From JAGXFP01 sp046484585 (GTDB lineage: Bacteria; Desulfobacterota; Desulfobulbia; Desulfobulbales; JAGXFP01): a stretch of 64,000 bases of DNA. Shown in pieces: positions 55,679 through 64,000 of this stretch. The stretch lies in NCBI GenBank assembly GCA_046484585.1, contig JAWOIQ010000210.1:1-64000 (forward strand), in the 5' to 3' direction. Under the pieces are notes generated by a model, which was not told the origin of the DNA, made no database searches, and saw nothing but the letters and a program-made list of their open reading frames with translations. Position numbers and translations under genes: made by a program. Positions within the stretch are counted from its first letter, which is position 1, and each line of letters starts with the position of its first letter.

Positions 55679-55819
55679 AGAAAGTTTTGAGTTCCGAGTT
55701 CAGGAACCTAAAACCAGGAACTAGGAACTAGAAACCAGAAGTCCGAAACCAGAAGTCCGAAACCAGAAGTCCGAAACCCGGAACCAGAAACCAGGAACTA
55801 GAAACACGAAATATACATT
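55679..55819. repeat. Intergenic inverted-repeat element 5
   Basis: A short T-rich arm (GTTTTGAGTTCCGAGTTCAGG, 55685-55705 region) is followed by ACTAGAAACCAG units and a three-times repeated CCAGAAGTCCGAAA 14-mer (55734-55775), then CCAGAAACCAGGAACTAGAAAC. No obvious RBS precedes the RHS gene start at 55820. Confidence 0.85.
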
Positions 55820-58800
55820 ATGCTAAAAAACCCAACCATCCAACTCCTCCTCCTAAGCCTCTTCATCTGTACCTTAGGCTTAACCGATTCCTTCGCCAGC
55901 GGCGGCGCCCGTTATCGGATGGGGACCGTTGCCGCCAAGGGTATTATCCTCAGCGAGAACGGTAATCCGATCTGGGTCGAGTACGGCAATAATGGAGACA
56001 TCGTAAGTTATATCGGCGAGGCGGTTGGCAATTACGCCGATGCGGCGGTTATCCCGGCTTCGGTATATCGTTCTTATAGAGCCGCGTTTACGGCAATCGA
56101 GTCCCAATACAGCGCCAACCGAACCGTTCTCTACAAGGAAGAGTATCAGTCCCCGGCCCGGATTTTCACGGATGCATCCGGGCAGACCATCGATAAGCCG
56201 CAACTCAACCCGACAACCCGCAGTGTGGTCGTGCGGAACCCGGACGTGCTTTACAGCAGTGACGAGCTAATCCTCCTTGAATCGCCGCTGGATCTGAAAA
56301 ATCTTACGCCCATCCCGGATGAGGCAAACAGCCTGTTGCTCAGCAAGGACGGGCGGATGCTCAATTCCGCCAGTGGCAATATCGGCTACCGGGCCGCCTT
56401 TTACACCCCGAGCGGAACCGATACCGCGGCGGGCAATGTGGCGCTGGGCGATGCCGGGACCATGGGTCTCGATGATTATAACCGGTTTGAGGACAAGATC
56501 TGGGGGCCGGTTGTCGGGGTCAGGGTCGAGTCCACCCTTGGCCGGACTCCGGCCCTGACGGATGAAAAAGGTTTCTACAATCTAACCTATTATATCCCGC
56601 CATGTCCCGGTTTCAACACGAGCTATTATCCCTACATCTCCGCCCAGCTTTTTTATCAGACCTTCAGCCCCAACGCCGATAATTTGAAGACCTACTATGT
56701 CGAGCGGCCCGATTGGGACATGTGCACCGGTCTTGGAGAAATAAGTTACGGGGTCGGACCTATCGCGGATGCGGTCCAAACCATGATCGCCTACAATGAC
56801 ATCGTTGCCGAACTCCAGTCCGAAATCCATAACCGGCTCAATATAAATATCGATGTGGCCATGCTTACCGGCCAGGCCGAGATGTGGAATCCCGGCGGCA
56901 GCGAAATCCTGCCCCAGGGAGATGATACCGAATATGGATATGAAACTTTTGGTTTAACTCCCGTGGTTCCGGAGACCGACCTCAATAGTGATGGCCGGCC
57001 GGATTATTCCGAATTGCAGCCGGATGGCAAAACCATCCATATCTGGTTTGCCGGTTCGGACCCCGCCGTTGATCCACCCGATCTTGAAAGGTTGGCGGAT
57101 TATCCCGCGGACTTCAGCCACCAGGGTTTACTAAATAAGATCAGTAACGATGATCTCCTCGATAGCGATACCTATGTCTACCGGGTTTCCAATGGCCAAC
57201 TCTTTTCAGCCCGTGACGGACTGCAGGGAGACGAGGCGGATAAAGACTACAATGCCGGAGGAACGAGTGGCGCCGCTTCCGCCGCCATTTATTACAGCCA
57301 ACTGATTCGCGGCCCCAGCAGTCTGGTCTATACCCAAGACGCCTTCCATGGCAGGCTGGAGGATTGGCAGGCCAAAACCGGGGTCAACCCTGCACTGGTA
57401 GGCAGGCAGGTCGATCATCTGCGGCCGGGTGAGGATCTTGAGGTCGTCATGGTTAACCGGGCTACGGGTTATATCGGCTCGGGCGTCGGCACTTTCGGGG
57501 AAAGCACCCAAAGCGGCCTGATCAGCTTTTCCCCGCCCAAGATCATTATGCAGCCGCCCAACCTCAAGATCCGAGTGGAGCGGACCCGTATCACCCAGGC
57601 CGGCCTGACCGCCGGCGATGAAAATGTCCATCTGATCGGCTTCGAAGGCTCGGGGCTGACCAGCGACCAGGTCATCACCATCACCACCGAATGGTATCAG
57701 CAGGACGGCTCGCCGCTGCCCGATGACCTGCCCGGCTACACCGGCCGTCTGGCCAAGGTAGTTGCGCCCAATGAACTGGGTCAGGCCTCAAGTCAAATCG
57801 CCAACTTCCCGATCAAGCCGGGCCGCCATATCCAGGTGGTGCAGTTGCCGCAAAAAGACATCGACCGGGCTCATTTTTATGTCCATGTCAACGGTGAACC
57901 GATAGACGGGAAGGCGGATTTTTCGACCCTTGGTGCAGGTCGGGATGCCCTGCAATACCGGCCTAAGCACTATGTGCCTTTTAAGGTGCCTTTGTATGAT
58001 GATCCCTCCACCGAATTAGCGGAGTTGGTGCGTCAAGAGGCAATTGATAACGGCGCCGACCCCGCAACCATCCCCGGGGTCCAGCCGACTTATCAGTGGG
58101 TTTACCGGCCTGAGATGCAGTTTTCGGTGTTTGATCTGAAGTTTCAGGGTGAGAGTGAACCACAAGATATACCTGTCAATTCTGATATTCCGGTGCTTCA
58201 GAACAACCAGGGGGCAGATTTGCAACTAATCCCCCTGGACAGCAATTTTCTCTATACCCTGTTTGAAGACGACCTTTCTTCGCTTGAGCGGTTCGGCTCC
58301 GACCGTGAACTGGTTTTTGCCATTGGAGAACATGAGGTGCGTGCCACTCTTGGCGAGGACCAGCAACTAGTCTTTTCCAATCCGGAATATCTCGCCCAAC
58401 TGAATCCCGAAGATATTTTAGCCTTGAGCCTTTATCAAAAGGGCGACGAGGCCAATATCCTTTGGGAATATGATCTCAATGGTCGGATTGACAGCGTGTA
58501 TGTCCAGGATCAGGAAAGTTTCCAAAGTCTGCCTGCCGGTGAACAGATCAAGTTAATGGCAAATACTACTCCAACTGATTTGCAAGTCGTTTTTAGGCAG
58601 GTGGCTAGAAGCAATAACGGTGTTCGCGCAACGGTTGATCCGGAGACATCGATAATTATCGCCGATGACAAAACCGAAAACGGCTTTATCATCGTCGAGG
58701 CGCAGGTTGTTAACCGGCCCTGGCTTAAAAAACGGATTATGGTCGATATCGGCTGCGCCAGTTGTGCTGCCGCGAGCGGACAGTGCCGATTGCCGGGACA

Positions 58801-61800
58801 AGGGATTATAAAACTGAGCAGCGTCAATGCCCGTTTTACTCTTGGTCAGACTCGGGGCGGCGGTTCCGCCGGGGTGCTTTATCTCTTGTCCAAAGAACCG
58901 TCCGCCTCTCTTGCCACTCCCGAAGAACTGGCGCTTTCCTCGTTGGCAATTGAAGGTGTTACGGAAATAGAGGATGACAACGGTTATCTTCGTCAGGTCC
59001 GGGCCGGGGAGAGTTTTGTCGATATTGTGACCAACAGTGAATACAGTTACGATTTAAATTTTTACAGCGGTTCCGATATCACCTCTGTAATGGAAGACGG
59101 GGGTTATGTTGTCCCCTCCACGGCCCAACCCATTGTCTCCTGGCGCGTTGAAAATCCCCTTGCAAGTGACACGGATTTTAATCGACTGCGCCTTACCGAA
59201 ATGCGTGGCAGTCAGGAGAAGATCACCGAATACGAATGGCTGCCCGCAAGTCAGACGTGGAGTTTGATCAGGGACGGAGGCCGGGTCGTGGAGAGCCGGC
59301 AGTGGAGCACCGATGCCCAGGGCAACAAGGTCGAGACAGTTCTTGTTACCGATGCAAGCGGTCAGGTAGCTTCCGAAGAGCGCATTACGGCCGCGACTTT
59401 TTCTTGGGGGGAGGAGATTATCAAGAGAGTTGTTGTCGCTGATGGGCAGGACCAGGTAACCACATATTCCTATTTTGACAATTCCGACCAGCCCGGCAGA
59501 TACAGTAAGTTAAGAGAGGTGCGGCATAACGACGGTTCTGGAACAAGCTATGATTACGATGCCCTTGGACGCGTTATCAGTGAGGAAGGCACCTGGCTCG
59601 ATACCGGTACTAGGTTGATTTCTTACGACTATACGATGCATGTTGCCGCAGATGAAGATACCCCGCGTTTCAGGACCAAGCCCCGAACCGTCACCGAATC
59701 CATCAACGGTACAACGGTTTCCAAGACTTTTTACAGCTATGAAGGCGACGGTATCGATGAACAGAGAGCGGAAGTCGTGGAGCGATGCCTTAATTCTTCC
59801 GGTTGTTCTTTTGGCGACGATGCCAATCAGCGGACCGTGACCACCTATTATAAATCCAACCAGATTGACCCCCTCAGTCGCCGTATCCACCCGTCTTCCG
59901 GAAAAGTGAAGAATGTCCTCTCTTCGGATGGCAAATTAACAAGTTATGCATATGAGACCGGCGCCTACAGCGGTAGTGGAGGCTTCTCTGTAGGATTCGG
60001 CAATGACTCCCGAACCGTTGTCACTGAAGGAACAGCGGAAAAACCCAACGGTATTGCCAACAAAACCACCCGGCAGATATCCATTCGGAACAAAACCGGG
60101 CAGACTGTCTACACTGCAACCGAGGTATATGACGGCGGCGGTTATGCACCGATCGGTTATACCACGAATGTATTGGATTCATTCGGAAGGATTACCGAGA
60201 GCCGAAGCTCTACAGGAATAATCACTGAATCCGAATACGGTTGCTGTTCGCAGAAAACCAAAGAGGTTGACGGGCAGGGCATATCGACCTATTACCATTA
60301 TGACGGATTGGGGCGGGTGGACTATCAGGAAAAAGAGGGCTCGGGTGGCTCATTGATCACTACCAACTTTGAATACGATGCAGCCGGCCGTCGCACCGGG
60401 CAGACGATTTTCTCCGGCAATCTTGTCCAGACAACCTCTTCAAAACACGATAAGGCCGGGCGACTCGTAGAGAGCATGAACTCTTCCGGGTTGGTGACTT
60501 CATATAGTTATAACACCAACGGTCTGATCACCACTGTAACCCGCCCCGGCGGCGCTACCGAGATCACCAACAACTATCCGGACGGCAGAGTTGAGTCCAT
60601 AACCGGCACCGGGGTCGTGCCGCAATACTATCAATATGGGGTGAATCCGGACGGCAGCCAGTGGACCAGGGTAAGCATAGGTTCTCCCACCTCGCTACGC
60701 TGGGAGAAAACCACGGTTGACATGCTCGGGCGAACCATTCAAACCGAGAAGCCGGGCGCAAAGGGGACAATTACGACCAGGAATTTCTATAATTCAATCG
60801 GGCAGTTGGCCCGAACCGAGACCACCGGCCGGGCGGCCACGATTTTCGAATATGACGAACTCGGCGATCAGGTCCGGGCCGGGATCGATATCAACGGCAA
60901 TGCCGCCCTTGATCTTGCCGCGCTTGACCGCATTAGCGAAAGCGAGAGCCAATATGTCAAGATCGGCAGTGACTGGTGGCAGGAATCCAAGCAATACGTC
61001 TATGCCACCGCGAACGATGGCAGCCGGATTCGCACCTCTACCCAGCGCAATAGGCTCACCGGCCTGGGCGGCGGTCTGGTCGGCGAATCAGTAAGTATCG
61101 ATATTCTCGGCAATGAGACGGTTTCCACCACCACTCTCAATAGGGCAACGCAGATCCAAACCAGCACGGTGAACTATCCCGATTCCACGGTAAACGGAGT
61201 GTCCGTGTCACGACGGGGTGTGCCGGTTTCCGTTCAATCGAAGGCAGGTCTGACCATGACCTATGAGTATGACGATCTCGGCCGCCGTACCGGGGTTACC
61301 GATCCACGTACCGGGAAATCGATCACCCATTACGATGGTGCCGGTCGGGTGGATTATGTGGAAGACCCGGCGGGCAACCGCACCTGGTTCGGCTATGATC
61401 CGGACAGCGGGCGCAAGATCTGGGAGAAGAACGCCCTCGACAAGTACACCCGTTACGCATACAACGATCAGGGCCAGGTCACCCATATCTGGGGCGATGC
61501 CACCTATCCGGTGAGCTACGAATACGATGCCTATGGTCAGCGGACCCGGATGCATACCTATCAGGGCGGCACGTGCTGGAACGCTGCAACATGGCCCGCA
61601 ACAGCCGCTAACGCCGATACCACTACCTGGCATTATGATCCTGCCACCGGGCTTCTCACCGGTAAGGAAGATGCTGCCGGTAAACTTGTTTCCTATTCGT
61701 ACACCGCTGCCAATCAACTCAAAACCAGAACCTGGGCCAGGACGGATGCCGGAATTGCCCTTTCCACCTCCTATATTTACGATCCGAAGACAGCGGAACT

Positions 61801-64000
61801 GACCGATATCGACTACTCCGACACCACGGTTGATGTGAGCTTCAGCTATAACCGCCTGGGCCGTCAGGCGACCATCACCGATGCGGCCGGCTCCCGGACC
61901 TTTGCTTATAAAGATACCTTGCAACTCGAGAGCGAAGCCATCACCGGCCTCTACAACAAGACCCTGACCAGACAATATGACACCCTGGGCCGCAACAGCG
62001 GCGTAACAGTCGGCACGGAATATTCCACAGCCTACGGTTATGACCCGGCCACCGGCAGGATGGCATCGGTCTCGTGGGACGTGGGCAGTGTAATCGGTAA
62101 GACCGCCTACAGCTATATGTCGGACAGCAACCTCCTGCAATCGGCAAGCTATGATTCCGGCCAGATCACCACTTACGGCTACGAACCGAACCGGAACCTG
62201 AAAACCGGAGTCACAAACGAGTTCAACGCCACCCTGATTTCACAGTACGATTACAGCTATGATGCCGCAGGCCGCCGGGAAAACGTTAGAAACTCAGGCA
62301 CCGCCTTTACCGCATCGGGTTTTAATATCTACGGATACAACGACCGCAACGAACTGACCTCGTCAAACCGTTATCTCGGTACCGATGTTGCCAATCCTAC
62401 TCAATTGGTGGACAACGAAGAGCGTGGCTTTATCTATGACAATATCGGTAACCGCAAAGAAGCCACAGATTGGGATGCCGCCAATGCCGTCCGGATGAGG
62501 TTGACCTATACGGCCAACCAGCTCAACCAGTACGACCTGATCACCACGGACACCGGGCAGCCCAATGAAACGCCGACCTACGACGACGACGGCAACATGA
62601 CCGGCTATGGTGATAAATCATATACCTACAATGCCGAAAACAGGCTGGTTGTCGTTGCACCGGCTCTCCTGGCCGAAGGCGATACAAAGCTTGAATTCAC
62701 CTACGACTACATGGGCAGAAGAGTCCAAAAGAAGGTTTATGTCTACACCTCGAACACCTGGCTCCTCACGTCTACCACCTCACTGTTATATGATGGCTGG
62801 AACATGATCGAAGAAACGACAACACGAAACTCCGAACCCGCAACCCAGAACTCGTCGTTCTGTGTTTGGGGTCTCGATCTTAGTCAGTCCATGCAGGGAG
62901 CCGGTGGTATCGGCGGCTTGTTGGCCAGGGTTAAGGATGGTTCAGCACATACCTATATCTATGACGCTAATGGGAATGTTGGACAATTACTGGACAATGG
63001 CGGAACAATAATCGCTCACTATGAGTATGATCCGTATGGGAATACCATAAATGCTGCAGGTGAGTTGGCGGCTGATAATCCCTACCGGTTCAGTACAAAG
63101 TATTTTGAGACTGAAACCGAGTTGTACTACTATGGTATCCGTTATTACTCGCCGAAATTGGGGAGGTGGATTAGCAAGGATCCGATTGGGGAAGAAGGTG
63201 GGCTGAATCTTTATGGGTTTGTTGGGAATTCGTCTGTGAATGCTACTGATCCACTCGGCCTTGCACTATATGCTTTTGATGGGACTAACAATGATGCGTT
63301 AAATTCTGAAAAAATGCCAACACATGTAGCCGCACTGCATAAAATGTACACTGATGACAAGTTTTACATGTCAGGAGTTGGGATAAATGAAGATTGGGGG
63401 GTACAGAATACACTAGGCGCTGCAGCTGGATATGGTGCTGGATCGAGGCTTGACACCATGTTCACATATTTCGAGATGACTTATCGAGACGGAGAAGGTG
63501 ATACAAATATAGATATTATTGGTTTTAGTCGTGGTGCGGCAATGGCCAGGGAATTTGCCAATAGAATCTATGATAAATATCCCTGTGCAAAAATTAGATT
63601 TTTGGGCCTCTTTGATACTGTTGCTCAAATTGGTGCACCCGATAGAGCAAATAGAAATCCTGGTGTGAGGCTTGGTATCCCACCGAATGTTGAATATGTT
63701 GCGCATGCCGTGGCAAAAAATGAATATCGCTCTCTCTTTCCATTAACTTCAATCATGAAGGCATACGGCGGTGGATTTCTGGGCCCAAGAAAATACAAAC
63801 CAAGTGACTACCAAGAATTCAAAGGGGAAAAATATTGGGAGACACCTTTTGAGGGAGCCCACTCCGATATCGGAGGAGGATATGGTGATGGCACTAATCT
63901 TAACGCATTATGGTGGATGTATGATGTTGCCAAAAGCAAGGGGGTTCCTTTTAGTTCATCTAATTTTTCTAATAGTGGTAAGTACAAATATCCAGAAGAA
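55820..64000 (+). CDS. Secreted RHS/YD-repeat toxin with Tle1-like lipase C-terminus (3' cut by window edge)
   Basis: The frame is open from ATG 55820 to the window end (2,727 codons, no stop). It begins with a Sec signal peptide (QLLLLSLFICTLGLTDSFAS). An N-terminal part of about 1,200 residues follows, with a carboxypeptidase-regulatory-like turn (GFYNLTYY) and a Cys-containing segment (IGCASCAAASGQC) like those preceding RHS shells. YD/RHS repeats run from about residue 1244 (YDYDALGRV) to 2440. The RHS core ends with RYYSPKLGRWISKDPIG (2441-2457) and DPLGL (2477-2481). The following domain has FDGTNND, GFSRGAAMAR (Ser2570), LGLFDTVA (Asp2599) and GAHSDIGGGY (His2681), the pattern of DUF2235/Tle1 phospholipases. 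The RHS shell likely encloses and releases this toxin. The Sec signal argues for export to the periplasm or surface rather than direct type VI loading. Its immunity gene, if any, is beyond the window. Confidence 0.9.
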   Translation, partial: MLKNPTIQLLLLSLFICTLGLTDSFASGGARYRMGTVAAKGIILSENGNPIWVEYGNNGDIVSYIGEAVGNYADAAVIPASVYRSYRAAFTAIESQYSANRTVLYKEEYQSPARIFTDASGQTIDKPQLNPTTRSVVVRNPDVLYSSDELILLESPLDLKNLTPIPDEANSLLLSKDGRMLNSASGNIGYRAAFYTPSGTDTAAGNVALGDAGTMGLDDYNRFEDKIWGPVVGVRVESTLGRTPALTDEKGFYNLTYYIPPCPGFNTSYYPYISAQLFYQTFSPNADNLKTYYVERPDWDMCTGLGEISYGVGPIADAVQTMIAYNDIVAELQSEIHNRLNINIDVAMLTGQAEMWNPGGSEILPQGDDTEYGYETFGLTPVVPETDLNSDGRPDYSELQPDGKTIHIWFAGSDPAVDPPDLERLADYPADFSHQGLLNKISNDDLLDSDTYVYRVSNGQLFSARDGLQGDEADKDYNAGGTSGAASAAIYYSQLIRGPSSLVYTQDAFHGRLEDWQAKTGVNPALVGRQVDHLRPGEDLEVVMVNRATGYIGSGVGTFGESTQSGLISFSPPKIIMQPPNLKIRVERTRITQAGLTAGDENVHLIGFEGSGLTSDQVITITTEWYQQDGSPLPDDLPGYTGRLAKVVAPNELGQASSQIANFPIKPGRHIQVVQLPQKDIDRAHFYVHVNGEPIDGKADFSTLGAGRDALQYRPKHYVPFKVPLYDDPSTELAELVRQEAIDNGADPATIPGVQPTYQWVYRPEMQFSVFDLKFQGESEPQDIPVNSDIPVLQNNQGADLQLIPLDSNFLYTLFEDDLSSLERFGSDRELVFAIGEHEVRATLGEDQQLVFSNPEYLAQLNPEDILALSLYQKGDEANILWEYDLNGRIDSVYVQDQESFQSLPAGEQIKLMANTTPTDLQVVFRQVARSNNGVRATVDPETSIIIADDKTENGFIIVEAQVVNRPWLKKRIMVDIGCASCAAASGQCRLPGQGIIKLSSVNARFTLGQTRGGGSAGVLYLLSKEPSASLATPEELALSSLAIEGVTEIEDDNGYLRQVRAGESFVDIVTNSEYSYDLNFYSGSDITSVMEDGGYVVPSTAQPIVSWRVENPLASDTDFNRLRLTEMRGSQEKITEYEWLPASQTWSLIRDGGRVVESRQWSTDAQGNKVETVLVTDASGQVASEERITAATFSWGEEIIKRVVVADGQDQVTTYSYFDNSDQPGRYSKLREVRHNDGSGTSYDYDALGRVISEEGTWLDTGTRLISYDYTMHVAADEDTPRFRTKPRTVTESINGTTVSKTFYSYEGDGIDEQRAEVVERCLNSSGCSFGDDANQRTVTTYYKSNQIDPLSRRIHPSSGKVKNVLSSDGKLTSYAYETGAYSGSGGFSVGFGNDSRTVVTEGTAEKPNGIANKTTRQISIRNKTGQTVYTATEVYDGGGYAPIGYTTNVLDSFGRITESRSSTGIITESEYGCCSQKTKEVDGQGISTYYHYDGLGRVDYQEKEGSGGSLITTNFEYDAAGRRTGQTIFSGNLVQTTSSKHDKAGRLVESMNSSGLVTSYSYNTNGLITTVTRPGGATEITNNYPDGRVESITGTGVVPQYYQYGVNPDGSQWTRVSIGSPTSLRWEKTTVDMLGRTIQTEKPGAKGTITTRNFYNSIGQLARTETTGRAATIFEYDELGDQVRAGIDINGNAALDLAALDRISESESQYVKIGSDWWQESKQYVYATANDGSRIRTSTQRNRLTGLGGGLVGESVSIDILGNETVSTTTLNRATQIQTSTVNYPDSTVNGVSVSRRGVPVSVQSKAGLTMTYEYDDLGRRTGVTDPRTGKSITHYDGAGRVDYVEDPAGNRTWFGYDPDSGRKIWEKNALDKYTRYAYNDQGQVTHIWGDATYPVSYEYDAYGQRTRMHTYQGGTCWNAATWPATAANADTTTWHYDPATGLLTGKEDAAGKLVSYSYTAANQLKTRTWARTDAGIALSTSYIYDPKTAELTDIDYSDTTVDVSFSYNRLGRQATITDAAGSRTFAYKDTLQLESEAITGLYNKTLTRQYDTLGRNSGVTVGTEYSTAYGYDPATGRMASVSWDVGSVIGKTAYSYMSDSNLLQSASYDSGQITTYGYEPNRNLKTGVTNEFNATLISQYDYSYDAAGRRENVRNSGTAFTASGFNIYGYNDRNELTSSNRYLGTDVANPTQLVDNEERGFIYDNIGNRKEATDWDAANAVRMRLTYTANQLNQYDLITTDTGQPNETPTYDDDGNMTGYGDKSYTYNAENRLVVVAPALLAEGDTKLEFTYDYMGRRVQKKVYVYTSNTWLLTSTTSLLYDGWNMIEETTTRNSEPATQNSSFCVWGLDLSQSMQGAGGIGGLLARVKDGSAHTYIYDANGNVGQLLDNGGTIIAHYEYDPYGNTINAAGELAADNPYRFSTKYFETETELYYYGIRYYSPKLGRWISKDPIGEEGGLNLYGFVGNSSVNATDPLGLALYAFDGTNNDALNSEKMPTHVAALHKMYTDDKFYMSGVGINEDWGVQNTLGAAAGYGAGSRLDTMFTYFEMTYRDGEGDTNIDIIGFSRGAAMAREFANRIYDKYPCAKIRFLGLFDTVAQIGAPDRANRNPGVRLGIPPNVEYVAHAVAKNEYRSLFPLTSIMKAYGGGFLGPRKYKPSDYQEFKGEKYWETPFEGAHSDIGGGYGDGTNLNALWWMYDVAKSKGVPFSSSNFSNSGKYKYPEE
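62812..62862 (+). repeat. Repeat-like insert inside the RHS coding frame
   Basis: Bases 62821-62858 have the same heptad style as the intergenic elements (CACGAAACTCCGAACCCG, then CAACCCAGAACTCG). They are translated in frame as TTRNSEPATQNSS between the conserved YDGWNMIEE and VWGLDLS segments of the RHS barrel. Related RHS proteins usually join these segments by a short variable linker. Confidence 0.5.
63265..64000 (+). other. Tle1/DUF2235-like lipase toxin domain (incomplete)
   Basis: The domain begins right after the RHS autoproteolysis-type DPLGL. It contains FDGTNND, the nucleophile elbow GFSRG, LFDTV, and HSDIGGGY, which is the Ser-Asp-His arrangement of alpha/beta-hydrolase phospholipases of the Tle1 group. 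Such effectors cleave membrane phospholipids of target cells. The 3' end lies beyond the window. Confidence 0.8.

Noticed and set aside
61208..62140. Minus-strand 310-codon open frame in the RHS gene
   Set aside because: It is antisense to clear YD repeats; the long Gly/Ile-rich translation is an effect of the repeats.

Overview
This window reads as part of a Gram-negative bacterial chromosome. The proteins carry Sec signal peptides, two are predicted periplasmic lipoproteins, and there is an RHS toxin. The short SerA type, the IS3/ISL3-type transposase remnants and the giant secreted Ig/RHS proteins fit Desulfobacterota/Desulfuromonadota best, but this placement is an inference and is not proven by any marker here.

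Layout. Positions 1-1200 are ordinary core genes: the 3' part of a 3-phosphoglycerate dehydrogenase (cut by the window edge), then a PsiE-family membrane protein 6 bp downstream. Positions 1200-2229 are a scar. They hold a frameshifted IS3-type OrfA remnant on the minus strand, a short ISL3 transposase fragment on the plus strand, and an A+T-rich leader. From 2230 to 48144 a single uninterrupted reading frame encodes a 15,304-residue secreted protein (roughly 1.6 MDa), which is 72% of the window. It starts at TTG behind a strong ribosome-binding site and has an N-terminal signal peptide. Its architecture is ordered: about 21 Big_7-like Ig repeats; seven super-modules of about 2 kb, each combining a beta-propeller, a Big_5 domain and two IPT/TIG domains; a mixed Ig/propeller/invasin-like stretch; a thrombospondin-type-3 calcium rod; PPC-like beta-sandwiches; and seven glycine-rich units of about 440-490 residues. 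The last unit carries an inserted PPC-like domain and ends at the C-terminus. I see no C-terminal anchor, RTX, autotransporter barrel, sorting signal or cohesin.

Downstream, all on the plus strand, are two PpiC/SurA-like lipoproteins (48260-49075 and 49286-50131), a 1,596-residue secreted protein with Ig repeats and two dockerin-like EF-hand domains (50343-55133), a small four-helix-bundle (23S-IVS/Avd-like) protein (55277-55678), and a secreted RHS/YD-repeat protein (55820 to the window end). The RHS protein's C-terminal domain is a DUF2235/Tle1-like lipase with a Ser-Asp-His triad. The window ends inside this toxin domain, so any immunity gene lies outside.

All five intergenic gaps from 48145 to 55819 contain the same low-complexity inverted-repeat element. 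A T-rich arm built from TTTCTGG/TTTCTAG-like heptads is followed by an A-rich arm built from CCAGAAA-like heptads. A 51-bp perfect direct repeat flanks the second lipoprotein gene, and a similar stretch is translated in frame inside the RHS gene. My working model is a surface-structure locus: a giant adhesin or fibre, possibly served by its own periplasmic folding factors, and a secreted toxin, all spread through by a family of short interspersed repeats that may be linked to the four-helix-bundle gene.
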